A stretch of DNA of 64,000 bases from Candidatus Njordarchaeum guaymasense (GTDB taxonomy: Archaea > Asgardarchaeota > Njordarchaeia > Njordarchaeales > Njordarchaeaceae), in NCBI GenBank assembly GCA_030587605.1, contig JAUQYT010000281.1, positions 1-64,000 on the forward strand, given 5' to 3'. Positions 52,218-61,190 of this stretch are shown here, in pieces. Positions within the stretch are counted from its first letter, which is position 1. Every line of letters begins with the position of its first letter. The notes below the pieces were generated by a model, which was not told the DNA's origin, searched no databases, and worked only from the letters and a program-made list of their open reading frames with translations. The translations under genes and the position numbers were made by a program.

Positions 52218-53480
52218 TCAACGACTCTTTCTTCCAGCTAACCTCGAGAGAACTAAGTAACCTGGTAGAGTTGCCAATCCCATTATTCCCAGAATTCCCC
52301 AGATTAGCTCCTTATCGGCCAGCATTCCATACACTACGAAAGACACTTGGGGGCCTATTGAAGCTCCTATCCTGAAGAATAGTCCATTTAGAGACATGTA
52401 CCTTCCCCGCATATCTGGCGGCGCAAGGTTGGCAACGAATCCTGAACTTGCTGGGAAGAAGACTATCTCACCAAGCGTCAGTATTGCAACGCCTAACATG
52501 AACTGTGAAAGATCGATGGCGATCATAAAGTACGCGAAGCCAGCGGTAAAAAGTAACTGTGCCAATATAAATGATCTCGTCGCTCCCAGTCTCATCGCTC
52601 CTTTCCTGATTGGTATCTGTAGTGCCACTGCCATTGCACCATTCAAAGAGAGGAGGATACCGTAAACGTAGGGCGAAAAGCCAACATGCTCAGTGTAAAC
52701 GCTCAACAATCCAGAGAGCTGTGAGTAAACTATGTTGGTCAACGCTGCAGTAGAACAGAAAAGAATGAGTGACCTGTCTTGAAAAACCCTAGCGAACCTC
52801 GGTGGTGACGTCTTGTCAACCTCTATAGAATGAGACTCCTTGATCAACATTGAAAGAATGAACGTTCCCACCATCAGGAAAGAGGTAGCATAGAGAAACA
52901 GAATTGGATAACCACTGACACCGACAATTATCCCACCGATCGCCGGACCAGCCACAACGCCAACGTTAAGCATCATGTAGTTCAAGCCGTAGACTTCTTC
53001 TCGCCTACTAGGCTCAACAAGATCCGCAACCATAGCACTAAGAGCCGGGTCATAAAGCGCGCCTATAACATTATACGATGCATAAAGCAACAGGAACTCG
53101 CTGTAAGTCTTTGCATAAGCGTACCCCGCAACTATGATCACTTGCGAAACCAGAGAAGCGCCCATCATTCTCCTTCTTCCATACCTATCCGACAGACTCC
53201 CAGTCACAAGAAGCGAGAGAATATAACTGAAACCCCCGATCATTATCATGAAACCTACGAGCGAAGGATCAAACTGCAACCCCCCGCTTCCGCTTCCCCC
53301 AGCCAAGTACATCCAAAGGTACGGAAAGGCGATATTCCTAGCAAGAGCGAGAATGAAACTCAGGACGACGATGAAGTACACTTGTCTAGGATGCCCTCGA
53401 ATTCCAAGCCTACGAGAACCGAGTGAGCCCCGCTGGAAAATGCCTTCACTTAATTTATCATCCTTCTCTCGCGTGTGCAT
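52218..53480 (-). CDS. MFS transporter (tandem copy 2)
   Basis: A 420-residue MFS permease, paralogous to its neighbour, with GSLSDRYGRRRM in loop 2-3 and 12 spans. The upstream bases of both genes share a block (agagcattaa...cata..gcat) at about 52152-52190 and 53588-53625, so the duplication included the control region. Differences are concentrated in the N-terminal tail and the central loop, which has lost the repeated PREVK found in copy 1. Confidence 0.92.
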   Translation of the reverse strand: MHTREKDDKLSEGIFQRGSLGSRRLGIRGHPRQVYFIVVLSFILALARNIAFPYLWMYLAGGSGSGGLQFDPSLVGFMIMIGGFSYILSLLVTGSLSDRYGRRRMMGASLVSQVIIVAGYAYAKTYSEFLLLYASYNVIGALYDPALSAMVADLVEPSRREEVYGLNYMMLNVGVVAGPAIGGIIVGVSGYPILFLYATSFLMVGTFILSMLIKESHSIEVDKTSPPRFARVFQDRSLILFCSTAALTNIVYSQLSGLLSVYTEHVGFSPYVYGILLSLNGAMAVALQIPIRKGAMRLGATRSFILAQLLFTAGFAYFMIAIDLSQFMLGVAILTLGEIVFFPASSGFVANLAPPDMRGRYMSLNGLFFRIGASIGPQVSFVVYGMLADKELIWGILGIMGLATLPGYLVLSRLAGRKSR

Positions 53481-53772
53481 AGCAACACTAACCTCTTTGC
53501 TGCACAGTAAGTTCCAAGGCAGACTGAGAGTACTACCCGACCTAGTAGCATCCTAGCTTTGGATGCTCTCTATCCAGTCAACTTGAAATAGAGCATTAAG
53601 CATCGACGCATATGGGCATGTCCCTTCTATAGCAACAGACTACTAACATGATTCCTGATCCTTTGAGCCATATCTTCAGCCAACATCCTCGGATGCTGGA
53701 CACCAGGCTTCCGCTGTAATCGGAAAACAAACTAGAAAACTAAACACGGGAAAATGCTAGATAGAAAGTAGG

Positions 53773-54021
53773 TGGTGGGCGCGGAGGGATTTGAACCCTC
53801 GACTTTGCCGGACTTGTAGCTCTACCAAGAACCACCAAGTCTCTTCCGGCTGTCTAAAGCCTCTGTACGAAGCGACGCCATATAAGGTTCACCCGAGCTC
53901 GCTGGGCGAGCTCGACCGGCGCTCCGTCTGAACGCTTGGGGCTTTTACTGTGCATGCTCCTAAGCGTTGGCCAGGTTTCTCTAACCATTTTGGTGCCAAT
54001 GGTTATCTAAGCTACGCGCCC
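53773..54021 (-). tRNA. tRNA-Ile(UAU) with five apparent introns
   Basis: Reading 54021 down to 53773. The ends give acceptor GGGCGCG/CGCGCCC (7 bp, perfect), discriminator A, encoded CCA, and T arm GAGGG-TTCAAAT-CCCTC. The 249-nt span is too long for a tRNA. Five small inserts, each in a bulge-helix-bulge-like fold, can be removed (1-nt ambiguity): 54006-53976, 53968-53926, 53915-53888, 53880-53852 and 53844-53805. What remains is D arm GCTT-AGCCTGGCC(A/G)-GAGC, G26, anticodon stem CCGGC/GCCGG with loop CTTATAA, and variable loop AAGTC. Anticodon UAU reads AUA. It follows ileS by 42 nt with no TATA box of its own, so cotranscription is likely. The tRNA itself is certain; the exact introns are inferred. 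Confidence 0.9.
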
Positions 54022-54063
54022 TTTTGTTTGTTTTCTGTTTTTCTTTTTGTTTGGTTGTTGTTA

Positions 54064-57000
54064 TTAACTTTTCTTTCGCTTGAAAGCCACTTGTATCTTT
54101 ATGGCTTGGTAGTTGAACTCGCCTTGAGCATCGTAGTCTTGTAGTTTTCCTGGCATTCTCGTAAGTCGGTCGATTTTCGTTGCCCCAATCTTGTTCTTGA
54201 TTTGTTCTTCCTGTTTCTCTAGTCCTTCTCTTACTTGTTTGTCTTCGACCGCTACTATGAGTTCTATCTTTTCACTTACGTGATAACCATGCTTCTTACG
54301 CAGTGACTGCACTTGCCTGATGAAGTCTTTTGCGAGTCTCTCTGATTCGAGTTCTTGGGTTGTCGATATGTCAAGGTATACGGTGCCTATGGAGGTTTCC
54401 TTTTCTTTCAGGTTTTCAGTCTTGTCTTCCTCGTTGAGTTTGCTGACTATTAGGACTTCTTTCACACTGGCTTGATCTCTGACTGCGTCTAGGAGCTCCT
54501 GTATGTCAACCTGTTCCTCTTCTTTGGGAACTATTATTAGCCTCCTGCATGGCCATCTAAGCTTAACTTTCGCTTCCTGTCTTATCGCTAGCGCTACTTC
54601 AACTATCTCTCTTACGCGATCCATTTTGTTTTCAAGTTCTTCCTTTATTAGCTGCTCGTTATACTTTGGCCATTCACACAGGTGTACGCTCTCAGGGGCG
54701 TTAGCCATGCTTGGTCTTATGAGTGATTGGAAGAGCGCCTCAGCGAGCATTGGGCTCAATGGTGCAAGTAGATATATCAGTCTCTCGAGGACGTTGAAAA
54801 GTGCGGTTAGAGCTGCTGTCTTGCTTGGGCCCGAGGTAGCAACCCAAGTTCTTGCTCGGATCAGCTTCACATACCATCTGCTCAGATCCTTGACTATGAA
54901 GTCCTGAAGTATTCTCGGGGCTGTCGGTACGACGTAGTTTTCGAGGGCTTCTGTCACCTGTTTTGTGAGAGCGTTTACCCGTGAAAGTATCCATCGGTCT
55001 TCAGGTTGAAGTTGCACTTTCTCTAGTTCGGATTTTGTTGGGTCAAACTTGGCGTCAGCCATGAACGTGGATGCAAAAACATAAACATTCCAGGCAATAT
55101 TGAGAGTCTTCTCAGTGTCAGCTACATCTTTCCAGTTAAACCGTATATCCTCACCCGGGGGCGCTGACTTGGAACAATAAAACCTGTAGGATTCGACTCC
55201 GTGCTTCGAGATGACTTCTGAGGGCTCGACGTAGTTTCCAAGTGACTTGTGCATTTCTCGCCCTTGCTCATCGCACATGAATCCGTGCATGTAGACCGAC
55301 TTGTATGGCCACCTGTCGTACGCTACCATACTTGAACACATGAGGGAGTTGAACCAACCTCTTATCTGCTCCTTGCCCTCAATTATAAAGTCCAACTCAT
55401 CCCAGTTGTCGTAGTCTGTAGATCCAGTGGTGATGGGTAGAGTCGCCCAGACGCATGAGCCGCTGTCAAGCCAAACATCGAGTATATCTGGTATTCTGCG
55501 TTTTGTGCCTCTACCATGGCATTTTTCACATTTCCATGTAATTTCATCAACCCATGGTCTGTGAAGTTCCTTTGGGGTCTTGCTGGACTTCTCGGTGAGT
55601 TCCTGCTTTGAGCCGAGGACTTCTACGTCCCCACACTTATCACAGATCCAGATCGGTAGGGGAGCTCCCCAGTATCTCTGTCGTGATATGCACCAGTCTT
55701 GCAGTCCGTCAATCCAGTTCTTGAACCATTGGTGACCAGCCCAGTCAGGTACCCAGATAGTCTTGCCATTCTCTTTCTGCATCTTTTCCCTCAAGTCTGC
55801 AACTCTGATGAACCACTGGTTCGTGGCCTGGAAGAGGAGCGGACTCTTGCATCTCCAGCAGTGAGCATACTCGTGCTCGATACTTCCCTTGTATATTAGT
55901 AGTCCCTTGCGTTCGAGATCCTTCAATATTATTTCATCAGCTTTCTTCGGGAACATGCCCGCGTACTTGCCTGCTTCACTCGTGAACCTCGCGAATTCTA
56001 TCGGTGAGAAAGGTGGCAGATCGTTTTGTTTCCCTACTTCGAAGTCTTCGGGTCCGTGCCCGGGCGCACAGTGAACTAGCCCAGTTCCTTGTTCGAGTGT
56101 CACGTATTCAGAGCTTAGGACAATGGTGTGCGCCTTCTTGTATTTCTTATCAAGCTGGGCTTGAATCGGCACCTCGTCTATCAAGGGATGTTCATACTTC
56201 AGTCCTTCAAGATCCATCCCTTTAACTTCTTCAAGAACCTCAAAGTCCTTTTCGAGTACTCCTTGAATGAAAACTGTTGCCATAGCTTTCGCAATTATCC
56301 AGACTTCGTTCCCCACTTTTACCCTAACATACTCGTAGTCCGGGTGAACCATAACCGCCAAGTTGGCTGGCAAAGTCCAAGGTGTCGTAGTCCACACTAC
56401 TATGTACTCATTAGGTTTCGACTTCACCTTGAACTTAACAAATATCGAGACATCCCTCACAGTATGATACTCGTGTTCATGTCTGGCGAGCGCAGTTTCA
56501 CATCTTGGACATACCTCGAGAACCTTGACTCCTCTATATACGTAGCCTCTGTCGTAGGCTCTCTTTAGTGTTCTCCATATTCCTTCAATGTACGAGTCAG
56601 TCAGCGTCTTGTAGGGCTTCTTCCAGTCCATCCAAACGCCCAGATCACTGAACTGCTTGCTCATCGTGTCTAAGTTTGCCAGGGCAAATTCCCTGCATTT
56701 TTCGACGAAGTTAACGACGTTTGCTTCTATCTCCTTCTTGCTCTTCAGATTCAATTCTTGCTCTACTTTGACCTCTATTGGTAGCCCGTGCATATCGTAT
56801 CCTGGCGTGTCAACCACGTCGAATCCTCTCATCCTTCGATATCGGAGGATTATGTCCTTCATTATCTTGTTCCAAGCTGTGCCTAAGTGGATTGAACCTG
56901 TGGTGTAAGGCGGCCCGTCTATGAAGTTGAATCGAGGTTTATTCTGCAACTTCTTCTTGAGTTTGTCGTATGTGCCGTTCACTCGCCACTCTTCGAAAGT

Positions 57001-57066
57001 CTTTTCTTCAAGTTGCCGAAGTGAAAGTTGCTTTGGAAGCTCCTTGACGATCACTTTCATCTTCAC
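54064..57066 (-). CDS. ileS: Isoleucyl-tRNA synthetase
   Basis: A 1000-residue class Ia synthetase. The HIGH motif appears as HLGT (60-63) in GPPYTTGSIHLGTAWNK, usual in archaeal IleRS. PGYDMHGLPIEVKVEQEL, the editing-domain segment VVWTTTPWTLPANLA, and the KMSKS variant in GREMHKSLGNYVEPSEVI follow. It also carries C-terminal zinc-type CxxC motifs in the insertion (CDKCG, CEKCHGRG). It charges tRNA-Ile and edits Val. Remarkably, the gene is followed at once by a tRNA-Ile gene. TATA-like elements lie near 57110 and 57155 on the minus strand. Confidence 0.97.
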   Translation of the reverse strand: MKMKVIVKELPKQLSLRQLEEKTFEEWRVNGTYDKLKKKLQNKPRFNFIDGPPYTTGSIHLGTAWNKIMKDIILRYRRMRGFDVVDTPGYDMHGLPIEVKVEQELNLKSKKEIEANVVNFVEKCREFALANLDTMSKQFSDLGVWMDWKKPYKTLTDSYIEGIWRTLKRAYDRGYVYRGVKVLEVCPRCETALARHEHEYHTVRDVSIFVKFKVKSKPNEYIVVWTTTPWTLPANLAVMVHPDYEYVRVKVGNEVWIIAKAMATVFIQGVLEKDFEVLEEVKGMDLEGLKYEHPLIDEVPIQAQLDKKYKKAHTIVLSSEYVTLEQGTGLVHCAPGHGPEDFEVGKQNDLPPFSPIEFARFTSEAGKYAGMFPKKADEIILKDLERKGLLIYKGSIEHEYAHCWRCKSPLLFQATNQWFIRVADLREKMQKENGKTIWVPDWAGHQWFKNWIDGLQDWCISRQRYWGAPLPIWICDKCGDVEVLGSKQELTEKSSKTPKELHRPWVDEITWKCEKCHGRGTKRRIPDILDVWLDSGSCVWATLPITTGSTDYDNWDELDFIIEGKEQIRGWFNSLMCSSMVAYDRWPYKSVYMHGFMCDEQGREMHKSLGNYVEPSEVISKHGVESYRFYCSKSAPPGEDIRFNWKDVADTEKTLNIAWNVYVFASTFMADAKFDPTKSELEKVQLQPEDRWILSRVNALTKQVTEALENYVVPTAPRILQDFIVKDLSRWYVKLIRARTWVATSGPSKTAALTALFNVLERLIYLLAPLSPMLAEALFQSLIRPSMANAPESVHLCEWPKYNEQLIKEELENKMDRVREIVEVALAIRQEAKVKLRWPCRRLIIVPKEEEQVDIQELLDAVRDQASVKEVLIVSKLNEEDKTENLKEKETSIGTVYLDISTTQELESERLAKDFIRQVQSLRKKHGYHVSEKIELIVAVEDKQVREGLEKQEEQIKNKIGATKIDRLTRMPGKLQDYDAQGEFNYQAIKIQVAFKRKKS

Positions 57067-57418
57067 CGCGTACTGGTTAAGTTCACTGGTTTCTACATTA
57101 GCTTACCACACGCATTAAACGAGGTTGGAAAAGGCAATAAGTGAAACGGGCATTTAAACCGAATATGTTAACTAGCTCCACGTAGTCTGATTCAATTGAA
57201 TTCTATGTTTTAAGACTTTTGGGCAACTAACTCTAGCCTGCAATGTCACCATGACCGCAAGAGATCGACTTATGAGTATGTTCTCTTGGAGGCTATAGTC
57301 TCACCTGATTCTCATGCGACTGTTTCGATAGAAACAGATGATTCTCAAAAGCATCAAAATGATAAGAAAAAAGGTTCCCTTTTTGTGAGGAGATACATCT
57401 TCAGCGAAGATATGTCTT
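57067..57418. other. Gap containing the ileS promoter
   Basis: 352 bp without a supported gene. On the minus strand, ggtttaaatgccc (about 57153-57165) and cgtttaatgcg (about 57110-57120) are TATA-like and could drive ileS. Toward 57300-57400 there is AT-rich sequence downstream of the small zinc-ribbon gene, likely its terminator. Nothing else seen. Confidence 0.4.
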
Positions 57419-57556
57419 CTAAAGGGATATGAAGTAGACTTTTCTAGACTTGCATCCGCACTTGCCGCATCGCCATGTCTCAATGAGTGCATAGCCGTTG
57501 TATTTGCGACTGCGCAATGTCATCCTGTCGTTGCACTCTGAACACTTCATTGCCAT
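57419..57556 (-). CDS. 45-residue zinc-ribbon protein
   Basis: A short ORF beginning MAMKCSECNDRMTLRSRKYNG, then WRCGKCGCKSRKVYF near the end: two CxxC pairs about 22 residues apart, a compact zinc ribbon. GGAGGAG lies ten bases before the ATG, a strong initiation signal that supports it over larger overlapping frames. Very small single-ribbon proteins are common in archaea and often bind nucleic acid or the ribosome; no specific function can be assigned. Confidence 0.72.
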   Translation of the reverse strand: MAMKCSECNDRMTLRSRKYNGYALIETWRCGKCGCKSRKVYFISL

Positions 57557-57768
57557 TGTGTTGTAACTCCTCCCACCGAACGTAACGGGGGTCTGTACAA
57601 AACAAATAAGGTGCGCTTATAAATGTCACGACTGAGATATAAGTTTTCTTATCGGATGATTGCGAGATCCTCAAGAAAGTCAGTGATTGTTAAATTCTCG
57701 CAAAGACACATCAATCTACTTATTACTTGCGAGAAGAAAATACCTAGATGAGGAACTGGTGACTTCAT

Positions 57769-59382
57769 ATGTCCTCAGAGAACCACGATGAAGCACTCAG
57801 AGAGATTATCACAGATCTGCTTGCTGGCAAGGCCAGGGATCGAAAGGAACTGGACAGGCTGAAGACTGATGTCTGCTCGAAGTACTCACTGGGCTCGATG
57901 CCTAGAAATGCCGACATACTAGCTGCAGCCACGCCTGAAGAGAGGGAAAAGCTGTTGGATGTTCTTAGAACAAAACCTTCCAGGACGCACTCCGGAATAG
58001 CAATCGTCGCAGTCATGGCTAAGCCCTGCCCCTGCCCTAAGGATTCCCCATGCATCTACTGTCCAGGGGGAGTCGGTTCTCCTTTTGGGGATACTCCTCA
58101 GAGCTACACTGGTCATGAGCCAGCAGCTATGAGAGCGATCCAGAACAACTTTGATCCTAAGAGCCAAGTAGTCAATCGCCTAAATCAGTTGAAAGCACTT
58201 GGACACAACACTGACAAAGTTGAACTGATCGTCATGGGCGGAACATTTCCCGCAACGTCCATTGATTACCAAGAATGGTTTATCCAAAAGTGCCTGGACG
58301 GAATAACAGGCAAGGACACATCAAACCTTGAGGAATCGGAAAGACTGGCAGAAACGTCCAACGACAGAAATACGGGCATTACGGTTGAGACTCGTCCAGA
58401 CTTCGCCCACCGAGATCAGATAGATCAGATGCTGAAAATGGGGGTTACAAGAGTCGAACTTGGTGTCCAAACGACACACGAGGACATTTACGAGCTTGTT
58501 AACCGAGGGCACACACTCGAAGACGTTGTGACAGCAACAAGACTCCTGAAAGATTCTGGGCTGAAAGTGGTCTATCACATGATGCCTGGTCTACCAGGAA
58601 GCAGCTTCGAAAGAGATATTGAGTCATTCAGAACGATCTTCATGGACCCAAGGTTCAAACCTGACATGTTGAAGATATACCCAACCTTAGTAGTGAAAGG
58701 AACCAAGCTCTACGAAATGTGGAAAGAAGGCAAGTACAAACCATTCGACACCGAGGAATGTATAAAACTACTCGTTGAAGTTTCGCAGACGATTCCACGA
58801 TGGATACGGGTGCAGAGAATGCAGAGGGACATACCCGCCAAGCTAATCGAAGCTGGACCAAGAAGAAGCGACCTGCACAACCTTGTCCAGAAAGAATTGC
58901 TCAAAATGGCGAAGCGCTGCCCATGCATTAGGTGCCGCGAAGTCACACGCGTAGCCAAGACAATTGGATTAGAACCAGATCCGATGGATGTCCACATCAA
59001 ATACTTCCTATACGAGGCATCTGAGGGGGATGAACACTTCATAAGCTGCGAAGACATTCACCAGGATATCCTACTCGGTTTTATTAGATTGAGAATACCA
59101 TCTGAGCAAGCTGATAGACCAGAGATAAAAGACATGCCCTCAGCGATCATAAGAGAGCTCCATGTGTATGGCCCAGCAGTAAAGATAGGGTACTCCCCAA
59201 GCGAAGGCGAGTGGCAACACCGAGGAGTCGGTTCAACCCTTCTCCAAAACGCTGAAACAATCGCAAGGGACCAGTATGATGCCAAGAAATTACTGGTGAC
59301 AAGCGCTTTAGGTGTAAGAGAATACTACAAGAAGCTCGGGTACTCGAAGGACGGAGCGTACGTCTCGAAAGACCTTACATGA
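57769..59382 (+). CDS. elp3: Elp3-type tRNA uridine-34 acetyl/carboxymethyl-transferase
   Basis: A 537-residue Elp3. The radical-SAM cluster cysteines lie in KPCPCPKDSPCIYCPGG (87, 89, 95, 98), followed by the MGGTFPA segment, RPDFAHRDQIDQML and GVQTTHEDIYELVNRGHT. The C-terminal GNAT acetyltransferase domain has WQHRGVGSTLLQNAE as its CoA loop and ends with YYKKLGYSKDG. It adds a carboxymethyl group to wobble uridine 34 of tRNAs from acetyl-CoA and SAM. It lies ~0.7 kb from ileS and a tRNA-Ile whose anticodon starts with U34, a possible substrate (inference). Confidence 0.97.
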   Translation: MSSENHDEALREIITDLLAGKARDRKELDRLKTDVCSKYSLGSMPRNADILAAATPEEREKLLDVLRTKPSRTHSGIAIVAVMAKPCPCPKDSPCIYCPGGVGSPFGDTPQSYTGHEPAAMRAIQNNFDPKSQVVNRLNQLKALGHNTDKVELIVMGGTFPATSIDYQEWFIQKCLDGITGKDTSNLEESERLAETSNDRNTGITVETRPDFAHRDQIDQMLKMGVTRVELGVQTTHEDIYELVNRGHTLEDVVTATRLLKDSGLKVVYHMMPGLPGSSFERDIESFRTIFMDPRFKPDMLKIYPTLVVKGTKLYEMWKEGKYKPFDTEECIKLLVEVSQTIPRWIRVQRMQRDIPAKLIEAGPRRSDLHNLVQKELLKMAKRCPCIRCREVTRVAKTIGLEPDPMDVHIKYFLYEASEGDEHFISCEDIHQDILLGFIRLRIPSEQADRPEIKDMPSAIIRELHVYGPAVKIGYSPSEGEWQHRGVGSTLLQNAETIARDQYDAKKLLVTSALGVREYYKKLGYSKDGAYVSKDLT

Positions 59383-59455
59383 TCGCTTATTACCCTGGTT
59401 GGCTGATCAACCGCTATGTTAAACTACGTCTGGCCACCAATTTCTAGCGACCCTT

Positions 59456-60007
59456 ATGGTGACGAAAGAGAAACATAATTATCACGTGTTTGGCAGGTGT
59501 GGCATAATTCCACCCATCAAGAACATAGCATGGACAAGAGTTACGAAAGCTTTCAGCGAATGGCGCGATTACGAAACCAATGACTATTACCCACAAACGA
59601 TCTACTTCTCTCAAGAGGAATCCAGAACCTTAACACGAGTAGCTTACTTGAAGTGGCTAGGAGAAATGGAAGAAATCCACATACCTGACCGACTTAGGAG
59701 ATGCGATAAATTCTCCTCTTCCCTCGAAGAATTTCGAACTGAAATCGGAGCCACTGACTACGGAGCTTTAACAGTTGAAATAGTTGAAGGCTTAATGAGA
59801 GCCGCGAGGGAGGCAAAGGAGTCGATTGCAGGTGTGCTTGATGCGTGTTCCCAATTTAGAAGCGCTACAATACAAGAGAACCAACGCGAGATGAATGAGT
59901 GGTACAAACTACTGGTAAGTAGAGAGGAAGATGTTCGGAAACTCATAACAATACTTTCTCAAGGGTTGGACAGAGTTGATGAACTGCTGATTTCCCAAGG
60001 GAAATAG
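59456..60007 (+). CDS. Uncharacterised 183-residue helical protein
   Basis: Not recognised. An N-terminal ~45-residue segment (YHVFGRCGIIPPIKNIAWTR) with several aromatic residues is followed by long helices, notably a ~90-residue helical C-terminal half (VEIVEGLMRAAREAKESIAG, EDVRKLITILSQGLDRVDEL) that may form a bundle. No motifs of known enzymes. It follows elp3 by 73 bp on the same strand, so it could be cotranscribed. Confidence 0.7.
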   Translation: MVTKEKHNYHVFGRCGIIPPIKNIAWTRVTKAFSEWRDYETNDYYPQTIYFSQEESRTLTRVAYLKWLGEMEEIHIPDRLRRCDKFSSSLEEFRTEIGATDYGALTVEIVEGLMRAAREAKESIAGVLDACSQFRSATIQENQREMNEWYKLLVSREEDVRKLITILSQGLDRVDELLISQGK

Positions 60008-60030
60008 TCCCATAGAGGGAAGGTCGTCTA

Positions 60031-60040
60031 GTTTTTATAG
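60031..60040 (+). promoter_or_regulatory. TATA-like promoter of panE
   Basis: gtttttatag lies about 90 bp before the inferred start codon of the ketopantoate reductase gene. With the usual spacing, transcription would start near 60062, so no ATG/GTG/TTG upstream of that point can serve as its start. Confidence 0.5.
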
Positions 60041-60122
60041 CGCGTTTCCCATTTCTCTTTCGGAGCCACGGGCTACCTACAGTCCAAACATTATTTGTGC
60101 TACAGCTGGAGGCGGAGAAAGC

Positions 60123-61106
60123 ATTAGAATCGTTGTCTTAGGGGCTGGGGCTCTAGGTTCTCTTGTTGGAGGTCGTCTGGCTGAGTCGGGTTGTGACGTC
60201 ACTCTCATTGGCAGGAGAAGACATGTTGAAGCCATAAAGGAAAGAGGCCTATCTATCAAGGGTCCCGGAGGCACGATAACGGTCGGCGTCAAAGCGACCG
60301 ACGACCCTACAAAGATCAGGAGTGCAGACGTTCTTATTTTGACAACTAAGACCAAGGACACTGGTGAGGCGCTTGATAGTGTCTCTCATCTCACCTCTTC
60401 TCTAGGATTCTCATTTTCGTTACAGAACGGATTGAACAAGGATGATCATCTCGCAAGCAAATTTGAAGCGGAGAAAGTAATAGGAGCCGCTACGACAGAG
60501 GGTGTCACACTGACAGACTATGGAGAAGTTGAGCACACAATCTCTGGCATCACATTTTTCGGGGCACTCGGTGGCGAAGGTGATACGCGAGGCGTCGAGA
60601 ACTCCGAGAAGATGACCCGACTTTTCAACAACGCTGGACTGAGAGCGGAAGTAGTGGACGACATCAAATCGGCTGAGTGGGGGAAGTTGATCAGGATGGC
60701 CTCCGGTGCAACCCTATCCATTCTTACAAGGCTCGAGTATCACAAGATTCTCGGGAATTTTGACCTTGCGTGGTGTTATATTCAGTTGATGAGAGAGCTT
60801 GCCGAAATTGCGAGGGCTGATGGAGTAACCTTGAGGGATTACACTCAAATGGCAGTTAAGTCTTTAGTTGAGTCAGCTGTCGAAGATGCCATAAAAACGG
60901 TTGTTCAAACCGGCAAGAAAATTGAAGCATCTGGAATGACGCATGTAAAGGTCTCAGCACTCCAAGATGTTGAGCGCGGAAGGAAAACCGAGTTGGAGGA
61001 ACTACTTGGATATCCCCTCTCACTCGCTAGGAAACTTAACGTTAATACTCCCCAATTGGATTTCCTATATAGACTAATCAATGGGTTAGACTCATATCTA
61101 CTATGA
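60123..61106 (+). CDS. panE: 2-dehydropantoate 2-reductase, probable ATT start
   Basis: A 327-residue PanE. Read from ATT at 60123, the protein begins (M)RIVVLGAGALGSLVGG, the NADP-binding start expected at residue 1 of this family. In the same frame there is no ATG, GTG or TTG between the promoter and this point, whereas GGAGG stands 10 nt before the ATT. Later: LILTTKTKD with the catalytic-Lys segment, SLQNGLNKDD, and WGKLIRMASGATLS. It reduces 2-dehydropantoate to pantoate for coenzyme A. The first ATG (60339) would cut off the whole nucleotide-binding motif. Confidence 0.9.
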   Translation: MRIVVLGAGALGSLVGGRLAESGCDVTLIGRRRHVEAIKERGLSIKGPGGTITVGVKATDDPTKIRSADVLILTTKTKDTGEALDSVSHLTSSLGFSFSLQNGLNKDDHLASKFEAEKVIGAATTEGVTLTDYGEVEHTISGITFFGALGGEGDTRGVENSEKMTRLFNNAGLRAEVVDDIKSAEWGKLIRMASGATLSILTRLEYHKILGNFDLAWCYIQLMRELAEIARADGVTLRDYTQMAVKSLVESAVEDAIKTVVQTGKKIEASGMTHVKVSALQDVERGRKTELEELLGYPLSLARKLNVNTPQLDFLYRLINGLDSYLL

Positions 61107-61190
61107 AGGAATCTAGTGCAGACACCAAAGTTAAGGGTATACGAAGTGACTCATACATTTGATGGGTCATGATGGAGGAGGTATGTGCTT

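Noticed and set aside
53811..53830. A second D-arm-like string (TTGGTAGAGC) inside the tRNA locus, suggesting a permuted or split tRNA
   Set aside because: Only 18 nt separate it from the T arm, too few for an anticodon arm; the string falls wholly inside the fifth intron, and the linear order of all other parts is normal.
53926..53945. Possible anticodon arm AAGCG...TTCAGAC...CGCTT giving a tRNA-Leu(CAG)
   Set aside because: It would leave about 66 nt before the T arm and does not fit a D arm; the five-intron reading explains every conserved position.
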